A stretch of DNA of 64,000 bases from Lobosporangium transversale (taxonomy: Eukaryota > Mortierellomycota > Mortierellomycetes > Mortierellales > Mortierellaceae), in contig NW_019029016.1 of assembly GCF_002105155.1 (NCBI RefSeq), positions 362,324-426,323 of the forward strand, written 5' to 3'. A program made the translations under genes and the position numbers. This document shows positions 1 to 10,905 of this stretch, piece by piece. The notes beneath the pieces were generated by a model. That model was not told where the DNA came from and made no database searches. It worked only from the letters and a program-made list of their open reading frames with translations. The stretch's first letter is position 1, and each line of letters begins with the position of its first letter.

Positions 1-181
1 TGTCATGATGGAGCACATGGACTTTTGTTTTATTTCTATTGATGACTGTAGTTACACCACCAAAGCAGTTGTTGAAAGACGTTAACAGGATGAACTAGTG
101 TATTTGTTATATTTATTTCAATTTCTAATTAAGAATTAAATGGTAAATTGGATAGAGAGGAGAGAGTGATGATAATGTTAT

Positions 182-931
182 TTACTTCTTGGGCTTGTTA
201 TACTTTGCAAAGTGGATCTTTCGGCATCCTCCTCGGCACTTGTGGAGTGCTCTTCTGAATCCTGGCAAGGTGCGGGTTCTGAACTCGGTCCATTGCTTGT
301 TGGTGAATCTATCCTTTCTATAGTTGAACCTCTTGGAGAAGTAAACATCCTCGTTTTTACCTAGCGTTTTAGAATTGCACAAAACGTAGGCTTCAAACTT
401 GGCTCTTGTGACCTTTGAAGCTTTACCCTTCAACTTTCTGAGCTCTTTAAGGCATGGCTAGTATTCGTTTTTTTTTTTTTTTTTTTTTTTTTTTTGGGAA
501 ACAAAGAATTAATTCATTAGTCCAAGTGAATCATTAAAAAAAAAAAAAAAAAAAAAAAAAAACTTTTTCTATCGAGCGAAGAGAAGTAAAACAAATAAAA
601 AAAAAATTGGTACCTGAACAATTGGCTGCATATTCTTCACCATGTAAGGCATTCTTCCGTGAGGATTCATTCTCATGAATTTATCCACTGTGTGATCTGG
701 TTTATGACCAAATGGTGGTTTGAGGGAAATGCATTGGGCTTGGCAGTCAACTACACGAGCCATATCCTCTGGTGACCAATTAGGAGTTGGAGCAGGCTTA
801 GGTTTGGGTGCAGGTGTAGGTGTTAGTGTAGATGTAGGTGTAGATGTAGGTGTAACCTTCTGGGCAGCGACTCCCAATAAGACAATGCTCAGAGCCACTA
901 AGGCTGACGAGAGTGATTTGATGGCAACCAT
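182..931 (-). CDS. Secreted protein with Pro/Thr linker, two exons, unknown function
   Basis: Two exons (931-614 and 457-182) join in phase 0 across an intron (613-458) with GT and CTAG ends, giving about 197 residues. Residues 1-24 form a clear signal peptide (hydrophobic stretch ending VAAQ). Residues 25-50 are a Thr/Pro linker (TPTSTPTST, then PAPKPKPAP), followed by a compact domain with cysteines (VDCQAQC near 62-67, VLCN, HKCRGGC near the C-terminus) and a very basic tail ending KKIH/NKPKK-like. Six cysteines in the mature part suggest disulfides and an extracellular location. I do not recognise the domain; the linker could separate a binding module from a wall or membrane surface. The intron contains a T27 and an A25 tract. 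A TATA box lies about 95 bp upstream. The exon structure is well supported; the function is unknown. Confidence 0.75.
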
Positions 932-1024
932 GTTTAAAAGTTTAAAAGTGTAATGGAAAGGTGTGGGTGAGTGGTAGTAGTAAAAAAAAAAAAAAAAAAA
1001 AAAAAGTTGAGAAGAGCTTCATCC

Positions 1025-1031
1025 TTTTATA
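1025..1031 (-). promoter_or_regulatory. TATA box of the secreted-protein gene at 182-931
   Basis: The minus strand reads TATAAAA here, about 95 bp before the ATG at 931, which suits a start of transcription 25-35 bp downstream. Confidence 0.55.
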
Positions 1032-1039
1032 CGCTCAAT

Positions 1040-2036
1040 TTCTCCTGGGTCATTTAAATAAAATAAAGTTATTTTTAGTGCTCTTACACTAAACAAGCAC
1101 TTTATTGATGGCAATTAACATGACTTGCTCTCACAGAATAGAGTTGGGACCATCCAGGGTATACACAGATGAGCGATATTTCAATATTCTTCACTAATGG
1201 ACAGCTTCGTCTCTAGACCCTTTGAGGTCAACCAGCGCTTCACAATGCTTTTCATTGTTTCCACAAGTCCTTCTCAACCCTTCATTCCAAACGCTTAATG
1301 TCAGTGTTACGAAAAGGTTGATATCGGATAATCCTTGGTACCTGAAGGGAAAAATACCTCTTTTATTGCTCTTTTTTTTTTTTTTATTTTACTTTTGGAA
1401 TATAACTCAAACAAACATGTCCACGTACCAATTGCTACACGATGCTCTGAAGCTAAAGAGAAGGGAAACTTTCTTTTATTAATATTTTCCCGTCATCTAT
1501 TAAAAACACTGGAAGGTTTTTAGATATCTTTTTTTACGTATAAACTACATGTACATATATATATATAGTACATGTACATGTACTATAAAAGATAATCTTT
1601 CAGAACAAGGAAACAGAACAAGTGATAGAGTAGCAATTGCTTTCGAAGAAGAGGTAATATATATATATATAATACGTACATATTATACAGATATTAGCTA
1701 TACAATATCATCAACAACATTGAAAAACGGTTCATTTCCTTTTCCGAGCTCAAAAAAGACATTGCATTTTTGGCCAGATTGATTATTACTTGTGTATTGA
1801 AAATAAAGGCTCAGAAAAGTGACTCTAGAAAAAATTTCGTCGTCAACAAATGGACGTGAAGGTCTTACTTAATAGACTAACGCCAAAATCGAGGAGAAAG
1901 TCCTGGGTATGTGGAATATCTTCAATTAAACAAAGCTTGGTAAGGTGTTTGTTTGCTGCGCCAAATTCGGCAGTTCTATACATTTCTCCTGAATGATGGT
2001 TTTAACCATGTTTAAAAAAAGTTTAAATTTATCCTT
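1040..2036. other. Intergenic stretch, no confident gene
   Basis: AT-rich DNA with TATATA microsatellites near 1555-1566 and 1660-1672 and a GTACATGTAC palindrome near 1568-1582. Minus-strand coding-like islands at about 1196-1460 have polypyrimidine acceptors (TTTAG, CTTCAG), but I could not join them into an open frame. Confidence 0.4.
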
Positions 2037-2650
2037 TCATTGCAGGCGGGAAAAGGTAATTAAGCCACTATAGAGATACGAGGTACAAGCCCGTAGGGTT
2101 GTCGCGATTGGCTCTTGTCTCTCTAGAAAGTTTATATTCTTTTTTTGATGATCTCTGTGTAATAAACGACAACAAAGAAAATCGTCAACATGATTAATGA
2201 TTTTGTATAGGAACTGGAGCGATATTTGGATAGACAGTTTCAACTCAGCGTCTAGAGAGTAACAACAGGGTACTCAAGCACGTATTACTATTTTTCTATC
2301 TTTTTTTTTTTTTTTTTTTAATTTTTTAATTTTTTTTTATATATATCCCTCTGACTATGGAACTGATCGCAATCAGATTAGGTCAACAGCTTCAAGTCGA
2401 CGATACGGTTTCAGATGTGTGGCAATTCATAAACAAAAAATAATGTGACACAAGGAGGGCATCTAGCAAATACAGCCAGCACACAACAGATGAGGTCGAA
2501 GGCTTTGCTCAAACCTCCATTGCCCCTGCATGTCATCAATTTGAAAAGCATTGTCAAACTCTTAAGGCGCCTCTTGAAGTTAACCAAGCCCAAGCCAAGC
2601 CCAAGCCCAAGTCCCTCCGATATTTCATTTAGATAGTAAAATGTTGAAGC
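2037..2650 (-). mobile_element. Helitron remnants (3-prime end and internal helicase piece)
   Basis: Two degraded pieces. At 2540-2650 the plus strand aligns with the Helitron-1 region 6100-6240 (shared GCATTGTCAAACTCTT and GATATTTCATTTAG-like words), with an added AAGCCC microsatellite. At 2040-2140 the minus strand has the layout of the Helitron 3-prime end: TTTCTA, GACAAGAGCC, then a closing CTCGTAT. No coding capacity remains. Confidence 0.5.
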
Positions 2651-2908
2651 TTCACTTGTGAATTAGAGAGACTGGAGCTTGGAAATGTCAGCAGTGTATT
2701 TACGAATATAACCAGAGTCTTCTTAATGCTAGTTGTTGGAATAACCATCTTTGCTTTAGGCAGTATATCCCAAGGATGGGTGAAGTCATTTTATACTGCA
2801 TATTTCTCCCTTCAACCATTGGGTTGCGAGCCCGTGTATATATCACGTGATCCCACAGCACTTTACCACCCTCATTTTGGACTGAACATATTTTTTTGCA
2901 ACATCTTT

Positions 2909-2942
<34 letters not shown>

Positions 2943-3801
2943 CACGATGTTGGTTGAGCAAAAGTAAAAACTCTTTTACACACTCAGAACCATCTACTCA
3001 CTGGTCCTTACGGTACCTCCATCATTTTGTTGCACAGTGCGCCTTGATTCTCCAGACTTTGAATAGCTGATTTTTCAATGTCATTGTACATTTCCCTATC
3101 TTCTGAGCACCAATCCCTAAATAACAGCCTATTCTTCGATCGCTATCAGTTAATGCTCCTCATAGACCCCTTCAAGTTCTGTGCCACAATTGTAAATAGG
3201 ACACTGGATGGGTTAGGTGACTTTCAATTCAACATGGAAGCCTTGACTTTTCACACTGCCTTGACTTTTCACACTTGGAGTTCTAAGCAAAAAAAATATA
3301 TATTTATACAAGGCATAATAAACTGCCCCTGCACCAAGGTACCTATTCTCTGTGGCTCAAACATTTAAAAGCCAATATCTCTGAAATTGCTGGAGCCATG
3401 AAGTCCCATCCAGCACCCATTTGAGAGGGAATCAAAATATCTTACCGCTAGTCAACTTTTACCAGATCCTACTAAGAGTGTCCTCAAAAAAAACTATTTT
3501 TTAATGTGTCAACCACGAACAATCCCCTTGGGAGTTATAGTGATGTTACATTGCCAGGCGGAGAGAAGCATTAAGGAAGGGAGTTACTCAACAGCACTCG
3601 TTGTAGGGCCGCAGGGGTGACACCTTGACTTGTTTTCGAACATGACAACTCTATTCTGCCTTGACAATAACCATTGATTTAATTTATTATCCTGCCTTAC
3701 TCAAGGGTATCATGCAATTAATGCATGCACGAAAAAAAAATTAATAAATAAGTTTTCTGATATTTGGTAATTTAAAACACTCATTCTCCTTATTCATGCG
3801 A

Positions 3802-3836
<35 letters not shown>

Positions 3837-3960
3837 TTAATGGTCAGAATGAGTAATGGAGAGAGGATCAGCAGAATTTACAGAATGAGCAAAGGATAGT
3901 CTGTTTAAATAAATGCAGTAAAGATTTCTGATACCTTTTTTTCGTTGCCAGTTAGATTGG
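2651..3960. other. Gene-free stretch with homopolymers and a short tandem duplication
   Basis: No convincing gene. It contains A tracts near 2919-2941 and 3806-3833, and an 18-bp unit (CCTTGACTTTTCACACTG) repeated twice in tandem at 3241-3276. Confidence 0.4.
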
Positions 3961-4628
3961 CGTTATTTAGTTGATGGCGATCCATTCGTATTTGATACTA
4001 TTATCATCAGGGTCTGTAGCGACTGGTGAAAAATAGGCTCTTGATCCAGGTTTATCCTCGGGCAAAACACTGAGTTCATAGTGTCCCAAATAATCGGCCG
4101 GGCTGGTTGTCATAAAGGACAATGTTCCAGGGCGCGCTTTGGGGTTTCGAATAAAGTTTTGTCCAATTGTGGAGCCATTGCAATCCCAAAGAGCTAATAA
4201 TAAAAAATAAAAAAAATAAAAAAATATATATATAAATACGAGCCGGAGATCGTGGCTTCGCCACGGTCGGCTCTTGCCTCGTTAGAAAATTCAATGCTTA
4301 GCCTCGTAAGACAACAAAAAGAAACATTGTCTACAGCAGCAAAAGGTTTATATTTTGACATAGGAATGAAGACAATAAACTCACGTAGGCCTTTGGCCTT
4401 TTACTACTGTAAAAATTATGTGTAAACTGCACGTTTTTTTTATTACAAAACTAAAATACAAAGCTAAAATACAGTAGATAAAACGCAATAAAGTAGAATA
4501 CAAAATATACAAAATAAAATACAGACGAAACTACAATCAAGAGGGAGAATATCTGGTAATCACAACATTTGATAGATTAACGACGGCGAGGAGGTAACGC
4601 AGTAAATGGCAATCAAAAGACAATGTGG

Positions 4629-7600
4629 CTATAGAGCATCTTTGAAGACAATGTTCCGTGTGTATGTTCCTAGCCTATCTCTTACCTTGCCGTTCGCGAT
4701 AAGTACCTTAAGATTATTTGGGTCTGTACACCGTGACAAAGCAACGTAGAGATGACCATGACTGAAAACATCTTGAGGAAGATAAACACCAACATGTTTG
4801 AGTGTCTGTCCCTGGGACTTGTTGACGGTCATGGCGAAGGCAGGCTTGACTGGAAATTGTCGTCTGCAGAACATGATCGGAGAAGAATGATCATCAAGTG
4901 TCGTAAGCGGTATGCGAGGAATAAAGACACACTCTCCTTGAAATTGTCCTTTCATAATCTCGGCCTGGATCATTCTTGTGCCTAATGCACGTACAATCAT
5001 GCGAGTACCATTACATAGTCCGCGCTTTGGGTTCAAATTGCGAAGAAGGATGACGGGCTGACCAACCTTTAGCTCCAGTTTAAACGGAGGCAAGCCTGGC
5101 GGGGAGAGGTTGTTCAGGTATTCCACAGGATAGTGAGCCGTAGCTGCTGCTTCGGGGTCTTGAAGGCTATCTTGACCAATATAACTGACTGACTGCTGGG
5201 TGCTACAGAGCATACTGGTGGCTAGTTGATTCAGTTTATCGACATCCTCATTAAGGGGACTCAAGATAGCGCGCTCAATGAGCATCTCAGGAAGGAGTCT
5301 AGCATTTTCGATATCCGGAAATATCTGCTTAATGAGTAATCGCTCATGTTCATAGTCCTTATTCACAGCTGAGGCTTCCAGGACTAAATTGTCGGGTATC
5401 CTGACATAGTCTCCATGTGTGCCAATGGTAACTGTCTGCTCTGTTCCTTCACCAATTCGAAGCAGCCATTCAACGAACGCTTGGTTTTCAGGATGGCTAT
5501 TAACTCGCATATTCTTGCTCAGCCTGAGTGTTGTCACTGAGGGCCAAATATAAGACCTTTTCAATGAAGCATCCTCAATTTGAGCCTGGGTCCCACGGAC
5601 GACAACCGGAAGTACCTGCCTGAAGTCGCCTCCAAAAACAAATACCTTGCCACCAAATAGAGTGTCCTGCTCCATAATATCCCGAAGCAGCCTGTCAACA
5701 GCCTCAAAACAATGCTTATGCTGCAATGGAGCCTCATCCCAGAAGACGACGGCAGCATTACGTATTTTGACTGCAGCATCTTGCCGCATGCTAAGGTTAC
5801 AGATGGAGCGACAGTCCACTGGAATTGGTATCTTAAACGTGGAGTGGGCTGTATGACCATCATGAAGGATGAGAGAGGCGATCCCTGATGAGGCAACGGC
5901 AATCACATTTAGTTTATGTTGGCCAGTGATGCAGCCAATGAGTGTGTTGTATAAAAATGATTTGCCTGTTCCTCCTGGCCCATCAATAAAAAACAATCTC
6001 TCATGGACCTCGCTTTTGGCTGCTTTAATGATGTGCTCGAAGGCGATTCTCTGATCGGAATTCAAGTGAACCACATTATTTAGCGCCTCTTGTTCAAATC
6101 TCCATTGTTTGTGTGCTTCATCGGCCTGCTCTTCCCTCTGTAAGGCATTGTCAAACTCTTGAGGCATCTCTGAAAAGTTAGCTAGGCAAGACCCAAGCTC
6201 CTTTAGTATTTCATTTAGGTCGTAAAGTGCTAAGCTTATAGCCTGTTCCTCTGCGTTGCTGCCTGCAGTAATAGTAGTCGTTTCTCCTTGTAGCCCTCTA
6301 CACCTATGAAGGAAGTCTTCAGATAGGTCCCCCATGAAGCGAGTCCATAAACTCAGCGGCTCGGACAGGCTACAGTTGACCATCATAAGAGCAAATAGAT
6401 GTCGCAGCATCCTAGGTGATTGATATGCAGATGCTTCTTCTAAGCAACGACACCATTCTTCATCATCCTCAAGTAGACCATGAGCAAGAGCAGCGGAATA
6501 GAACGTATCAAAAGTCTGGTTGGTTTCTGGTATCGTACGAAGCTCTGCAAAGCTCTTTGCTCCTTTGACGTGCATAAGCAATAGTCGAAGACAGTATCGC
6601 TCACGTTCTTTTGGCTGGACAAAATACATCCTGGAGAGAACCTTCGTACTATTGGCCCTAACCCTCGCCTTCCAGCTCCTGCTGCGCTTGTGCCATGTAT
6701 AGTGGTAAGGTGTATCTGGATACAAATAGTATTCTGATACGCTGATATCGCCCGCAGTTTCTGCATTTGCCGCGATTGCAGCTTCTGCCCTTAAAATCTC
6801 CTTCTCGGTCGCGGCGTTGAGCTTGAACCAAGCCATTAGCTGGGTGTCTTGTCCACGGGAGACGACGTCTTCGAGGTTAGCATCGGAATTGAAGATCACT
6901 TGTTGCTGGTCTTCTAGATGAAGAGACAGTCGAACGACATTATGAGACTGTCCATATAATGCAAAACCATAGATGCGCCATAAACTCTCGCAAGTAGGCA
7001 CGTAGCGGCTATCCCTATAGTTGGTGACTTCATCAGTATTATCAACTTCCCCATCTGCCGCTACAACAGCGATTGATGCTCTGTCATGGCCCTTGTGCAC
7101 ATATTTGTAAATATATTTAACCGACGAAACCGACCCACATATTTCGACGTTAATATGCGCATTATACTTGGTGGAAAGCCATAAGTTGTGGGGAACAACC
7201 CAAGTGTTGTCGATGGTGTTGCCTTTTGAGTTGACGAAGGAACGTTCAGGATTGTTAGGTCGACGGTAATTTGGATAGCCGTCTTCGCTTCTTGTGGTAG
7301 TTTCCAAGAACAAACGCGGGTACTTTTTACTGCATTTCCCTTCGACCATGCATGGTGCTCGAGGATTATGAACTCCACATGGCCCATGTATCATGTGGGA
7401 TGTCACTGTCTCGTACGCTAGTGGGGCGCTATTTCGATCAGGAATTTCTGCAGACACAAAAGAGTCAAAATGGTCTGTTGTTCGAGGCTTGTCCCTGTCA
7501 TCAAGGATTATGAGGAGGTGCTGGTGCGGCAGACCACGTTTCTGGAACTCAACGACCCAATTGTAGGCGATACCTTCCCTAGGGTATCTTTTTTGAAAAG

Positions 7601-9077
7601 ATCGTGCTCTAGAGCCTTCTTCTTGAGGTTGAACACACGCACACAAAGGTCCGGCCGGTCAGCTGCTGTTTGGCCTTCATAAAGGGCCTCCTGAATCTCT
7701 GGCCATTGAGGATTACATGTAAAGGTGATAAAGAGGTCGGGTTTGCCAAACTTGCGGACCATGGCAATGGCATCCTGGAACAGCTGCTGCATAAACCTAG
7801 GGCCTCCGACATAGGAAGATGGTAGGATGATTCGCTTCCCAATATTCTCTGGTCTGAGATTCAACTCAATCGCATCTACTACACCTAGGTATGCATCTGC
7901 TTTCAGTTTAGATTGGTTCAAACTGATATAAAGAAGCCGAGATGTCTCCAACTTGTAATATTGGTCAACAATATATTGGTGTGCCAAGCGTGGAAGGAGC
8001 CAAATATAGGACCGTCGGTCTGTTGGGCTCATTGGACGATTCTGCAGTCTGTACGCGTAAAACTCCCTCTGACTGACGAAATCTCGTCTTTTCCTTGTCC
8101 GAACCTCGTTGATCTCTATCTGTTCATCCTCAGTCCTTTCGTCGTCGCTGCCTTCAGGGGACCCTGCAGAGGCTGATTCTGGCCTAGTCGTCTTCCTATA
8201 TGTGCCGTATGTCCATCCATCCTCTCCGTTCGGATGCAAGAGTACGTAATGAAGGCTATCGTAAGATCGATGGGTTTCGTCAATCCTCTGTAAACCACCT
8301 CCCCTGTACTCAATAATGATATCCCTTTCTCTGACTTCGCTACCATCGCCAGGCATCAAAACAGCGATTTCAGAGGACGAAGGAAGATCATATTGTCTTT
8401 GGTTTTGGCCCCTTTGATTGCGTTTAGCACGGATGGCGATCCTCATTTGAGTATCTTGGCCGTTCGCGCGCTCCTTAATATTCCTGAGCTGGCGGGCCAT
8501 TGGGTGATGCTGTTCAAGAAGTTGCTGTAGTTCTATAAGCAAGTTATTATCAAGAGAGTCTTCGAAATAGCCGTTGCGGACTCTGGCCTGCTCTTGGGGG
8601 TCATGAATGTGACTGTGGATTTGCAAAAACTGGGGATCTATGCCTTCGGGCGGATTCATAGGACCAATCAAGTGAGCAATGCCGCCGATGATACGGAAGG
8701 TGTACACGCCTTGTTGGCCGTTTGCAAGGCTCCTATCATGGTTCACCTTCATTGATGTAAAGGAAAGAGCACAGTTGTATTGCCGTGCATGGCTGCGGAA
8801 TGCTCTGCTTTCCGCATTTTGCTCTCCAAAAAGCTCTACCAAGCGTGGGATATGCCCTAGATGAGGGATTTTTATTTGACCTCTTCCACAACATAAGGAA
8901 AATTCTGGTCGTTGTCTGCTGCTGCCTTGGATGCGTTCTTCGATAAACATGAAGGCATCGCAATAAGGGCACTGGGTCATCGGTTCTAAGCGATGCCTAT
9001 GGCGCTCGATATTAGGGCCTGAGACCAAATCTTCCCGGAATTTCCTTCTACCGAGAGGAAGGGTGTCATCTTCATCA
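4629..9077 (-). pseudogene. Helitron-1 Rep-helicase main exon, one 1-bp frameshift
   Basis: The exon begins at 9077 after a CAATAG acceptor that fits the phase of the preceding zinc-knuckle exon. Order: cysteine cluster (CPYCDAF...SLCCGRGQ), Helitron-like N region (RRSYIWLLPRLAHQYIVDQY, LFITFTCNPQWPEI), Rep nuclease with an HUH motif (GLPHQHLLII) and paired Tyr (YIYKYVHKG), then a Pif1-type SF1 helicase: Walker A GPGGTGKSFLYN, Walker B VVFWDEAP, FGGDFRQVLP, NKSQGQTL and HLYVALSRC. Known role in the family: rolling-circle transposition, with Rep nicking and joining DNA and the helicase unwinding it. Against Helitron-2 the frame is broken only by a missing base near 7573-7577 (TACCTTCCC against TAACTTTCCC), between the N region and the HUH motif. 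All catalytic motifs remain, so this is a young, barely dead copy, or a sequencing error. Confidence 0.8.
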
Positions 9078-9151
9078 CTATTGTATTTAGATAGAGCCCC
9101 GATTTTTTAAAAAAAAAAAAAAGAAAAAATTGAAAGGATTCGATTAAAATT

Positions 9152-9182
<31 letters not shown>

Positions 9183-9186
9183 TTAC

Positions 9187-10905
9187 TTTATAACAGGACA
9201 TGTGTTTCGGTTATGTCCTTGCTGATTGCATCTACTACATACTCGAGCTACGGGGGGTTGGCAGGTAGGTTGTATTCTGAAGACTGATGTCACATAAAAT
9301 GCATATAATATGATATAGTACGAAAAAATTAAAAAAATTAAAAAAATTAAAAAAAAAAATAAAAAAAAAAAAAAAGGAAATAAAGAGTGAACAAAATGTA
9401 GCTCACCTTCGCCTTTGTGTGGGTCTCTCATTTTCGATATCAAGGTCATGGTCTAAGCTTCGCTCGCGCACTGCTCCATGATTGGCTTCATTTTGGATAT
9501 GGCTGCTAAATCAATGGATCAATGGACAGTAATAATCCGTTATAAAGTCAAATCGATGGCGAGGAAGAGTATGATTATATGAAATATTTAAAGTACGTAG
9601 AGCCCACCTTTCAGCACTCGGACATGTACTTCGATTATGTCCTGGGCGATTGCAAGTGCTACACATATGCGGCCTTTGGGGCTGGCTAACAATATTTGCC
9701 CTTATATATATATGATGAGAATAAAATAATAGAGGGCTAAATAAATAAAATAAAAAACAAAATAAAAAACAAATAAAATAATCACTTCTTTACCCTCCCG
9801 TGGGACCAATAACCTGCTCCAGGCGTGAAGCGGAGGGAAGGTTTGTGCGAAGCTCAACACGCTCTGTTTTTTGAGGGCAGAGCCGCCTATCATGCTTTTC
9901 ACTGTTGCACAGACTACAGGTGCGGACCATGTCTTTATGAAATCTAGGTGCTGAGAGAAAAATTCAAATTGACAATATTGTAATTGTGTTGGGTGAAAAA
10001 GACAGAAAAGGCCTTTGGCAGCGCTGCCTACCTACTATATCCTCTACCACATTATCGATGGATAAGTTTTGACACTTTTATTCTATTTCACCGCCAGAAA
10101 TAAAAACTGGTCAAAATGAGAATGATTTTTCATTTTGACCAGTCTTTATGGATTCTCCCAGTGCTCCTATTCGAACTGAAATTTTGTCAATTATGATGTT
10201 TCAGTTTAAAAAAATAAATATCAAATGACAAAATTTTAGTTCGAATAGGAGCACTGGATTCTCCTACAGAAAACAGAGCTCTGGCGACGTTTATTGACGA
10301 TCATTTATTTTTTCCGCCCTCCATAGCTTTATATTCAGAGGCTCTACATCAAACAACAGCTCCGCAAAACATCTGGGGCAATTGATGGGTGCAGCTTCAT
10401 AGTGCACATACGCTTCATTCATCTTCTCTGAAGATTGTGATTGATAAACTGGTGGCGGAGGAGTTGCGGGGGCTGGCTGCTCCAGAGAAGGACAAATACA
10501 CTTATATTGAGAAGAGCAGCCGATGTTCAAGCATTCCCTGCAGCCAATCTCAGCTGCAATCCCAGTTTTTCTTGCCTTTCTTTCTTCAAGTTTTCTTTCC
10601 TCTTCACTCTCACTCTTTTTCTCTTCTTTCTCCTCTTGTTCGAGTAAAGCAAGCAGGGCGTATTCGTCGATGGAGCTGTAGAACTCATCATACAACCCTT
10701 CTTCAGTATCCTTTACTGCCTGTTGGCTTTGTATTAGTTCCTCTTCAGCGTCTACGGGTCGTTCTTTGATACGTTGCACAGCCCGCTGAGCTCGTCGTGC
10801 TTGGATAATATGTTGTACACCCGATGGATTTGGTAAAGCTGTGGAACGTGTAGAACGTGTAGAGTTTGTGGAGCGTGCGGAGCGTGCGGAGCGTGTGGCA
10901 ACCAT
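9187..10905 (-). CDS. Helitron-1 N-terminal exons: acidic/Cys first exon and CCHC zinc knuckles
   Basis: The first exon starts at 10905 (MVATRSARSARSTNS; Arg/Ser-rich) and carries a Lys/Glu coiled-coil-like stretch (LLALLEQEEKEEKKSE) and a cysteine cluster GCRECLNIGCSSQYKCICP. Downstream exons at about 9945-9794, 9685-9608 and 9247-9187 each hold one C-x2-C-x4-H-x4-C knuckle (CSLCNSEKHDRRLC, CSTCNRPGHNRSTC, CSRCNQQGHNRNTC), and an Arg-rich exon lies at about 9497-9407. Donors are GTAAAG, GTGGGC, GTAAGT and GTGAGC; introns carry A or T tracts. Helitron-2 has cognate exons at 46995-47658 and Helitron-3 has a related knuckle, so these exons belong to the element. Knuckles of this kind usually bind single-stranded nucleic acid; a role in Rep-DNA binding is inference. 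The exact 3-prime edge of the first exon is uncertain. Confidence 0.6.
10158..10255. repeat. Short inverted-repeat element (TTCGAATAGGAGCAC family) in a Helitron-1 intron
   Basis: Ends are perfectly inverted: CCAGTGCTCCTATTCGAACT at the left, and its complement ends at the right. Inner arms also pair (GAAATTTTGTCA against TGACAAAATTTT). The size and structure suit a MITE. The same terminal word occurs at 25855-25872 and 60146-60162. Confidence 0.6.

Noticed and set aside
720-953. Plus-strand ORF rich in Val-Gly
   Set aside because: It is the antisense of the Pro/Thr linker of the secreted protein on the minus strand.
1196-1460. Minus-strand islands with good acceptors (CTTCAG, TTTAG) reading TWTCLFELYSK and LTLSVWNEGLRR
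   Set aside because: The pieces do not join in one frame and no domain is recognisable.
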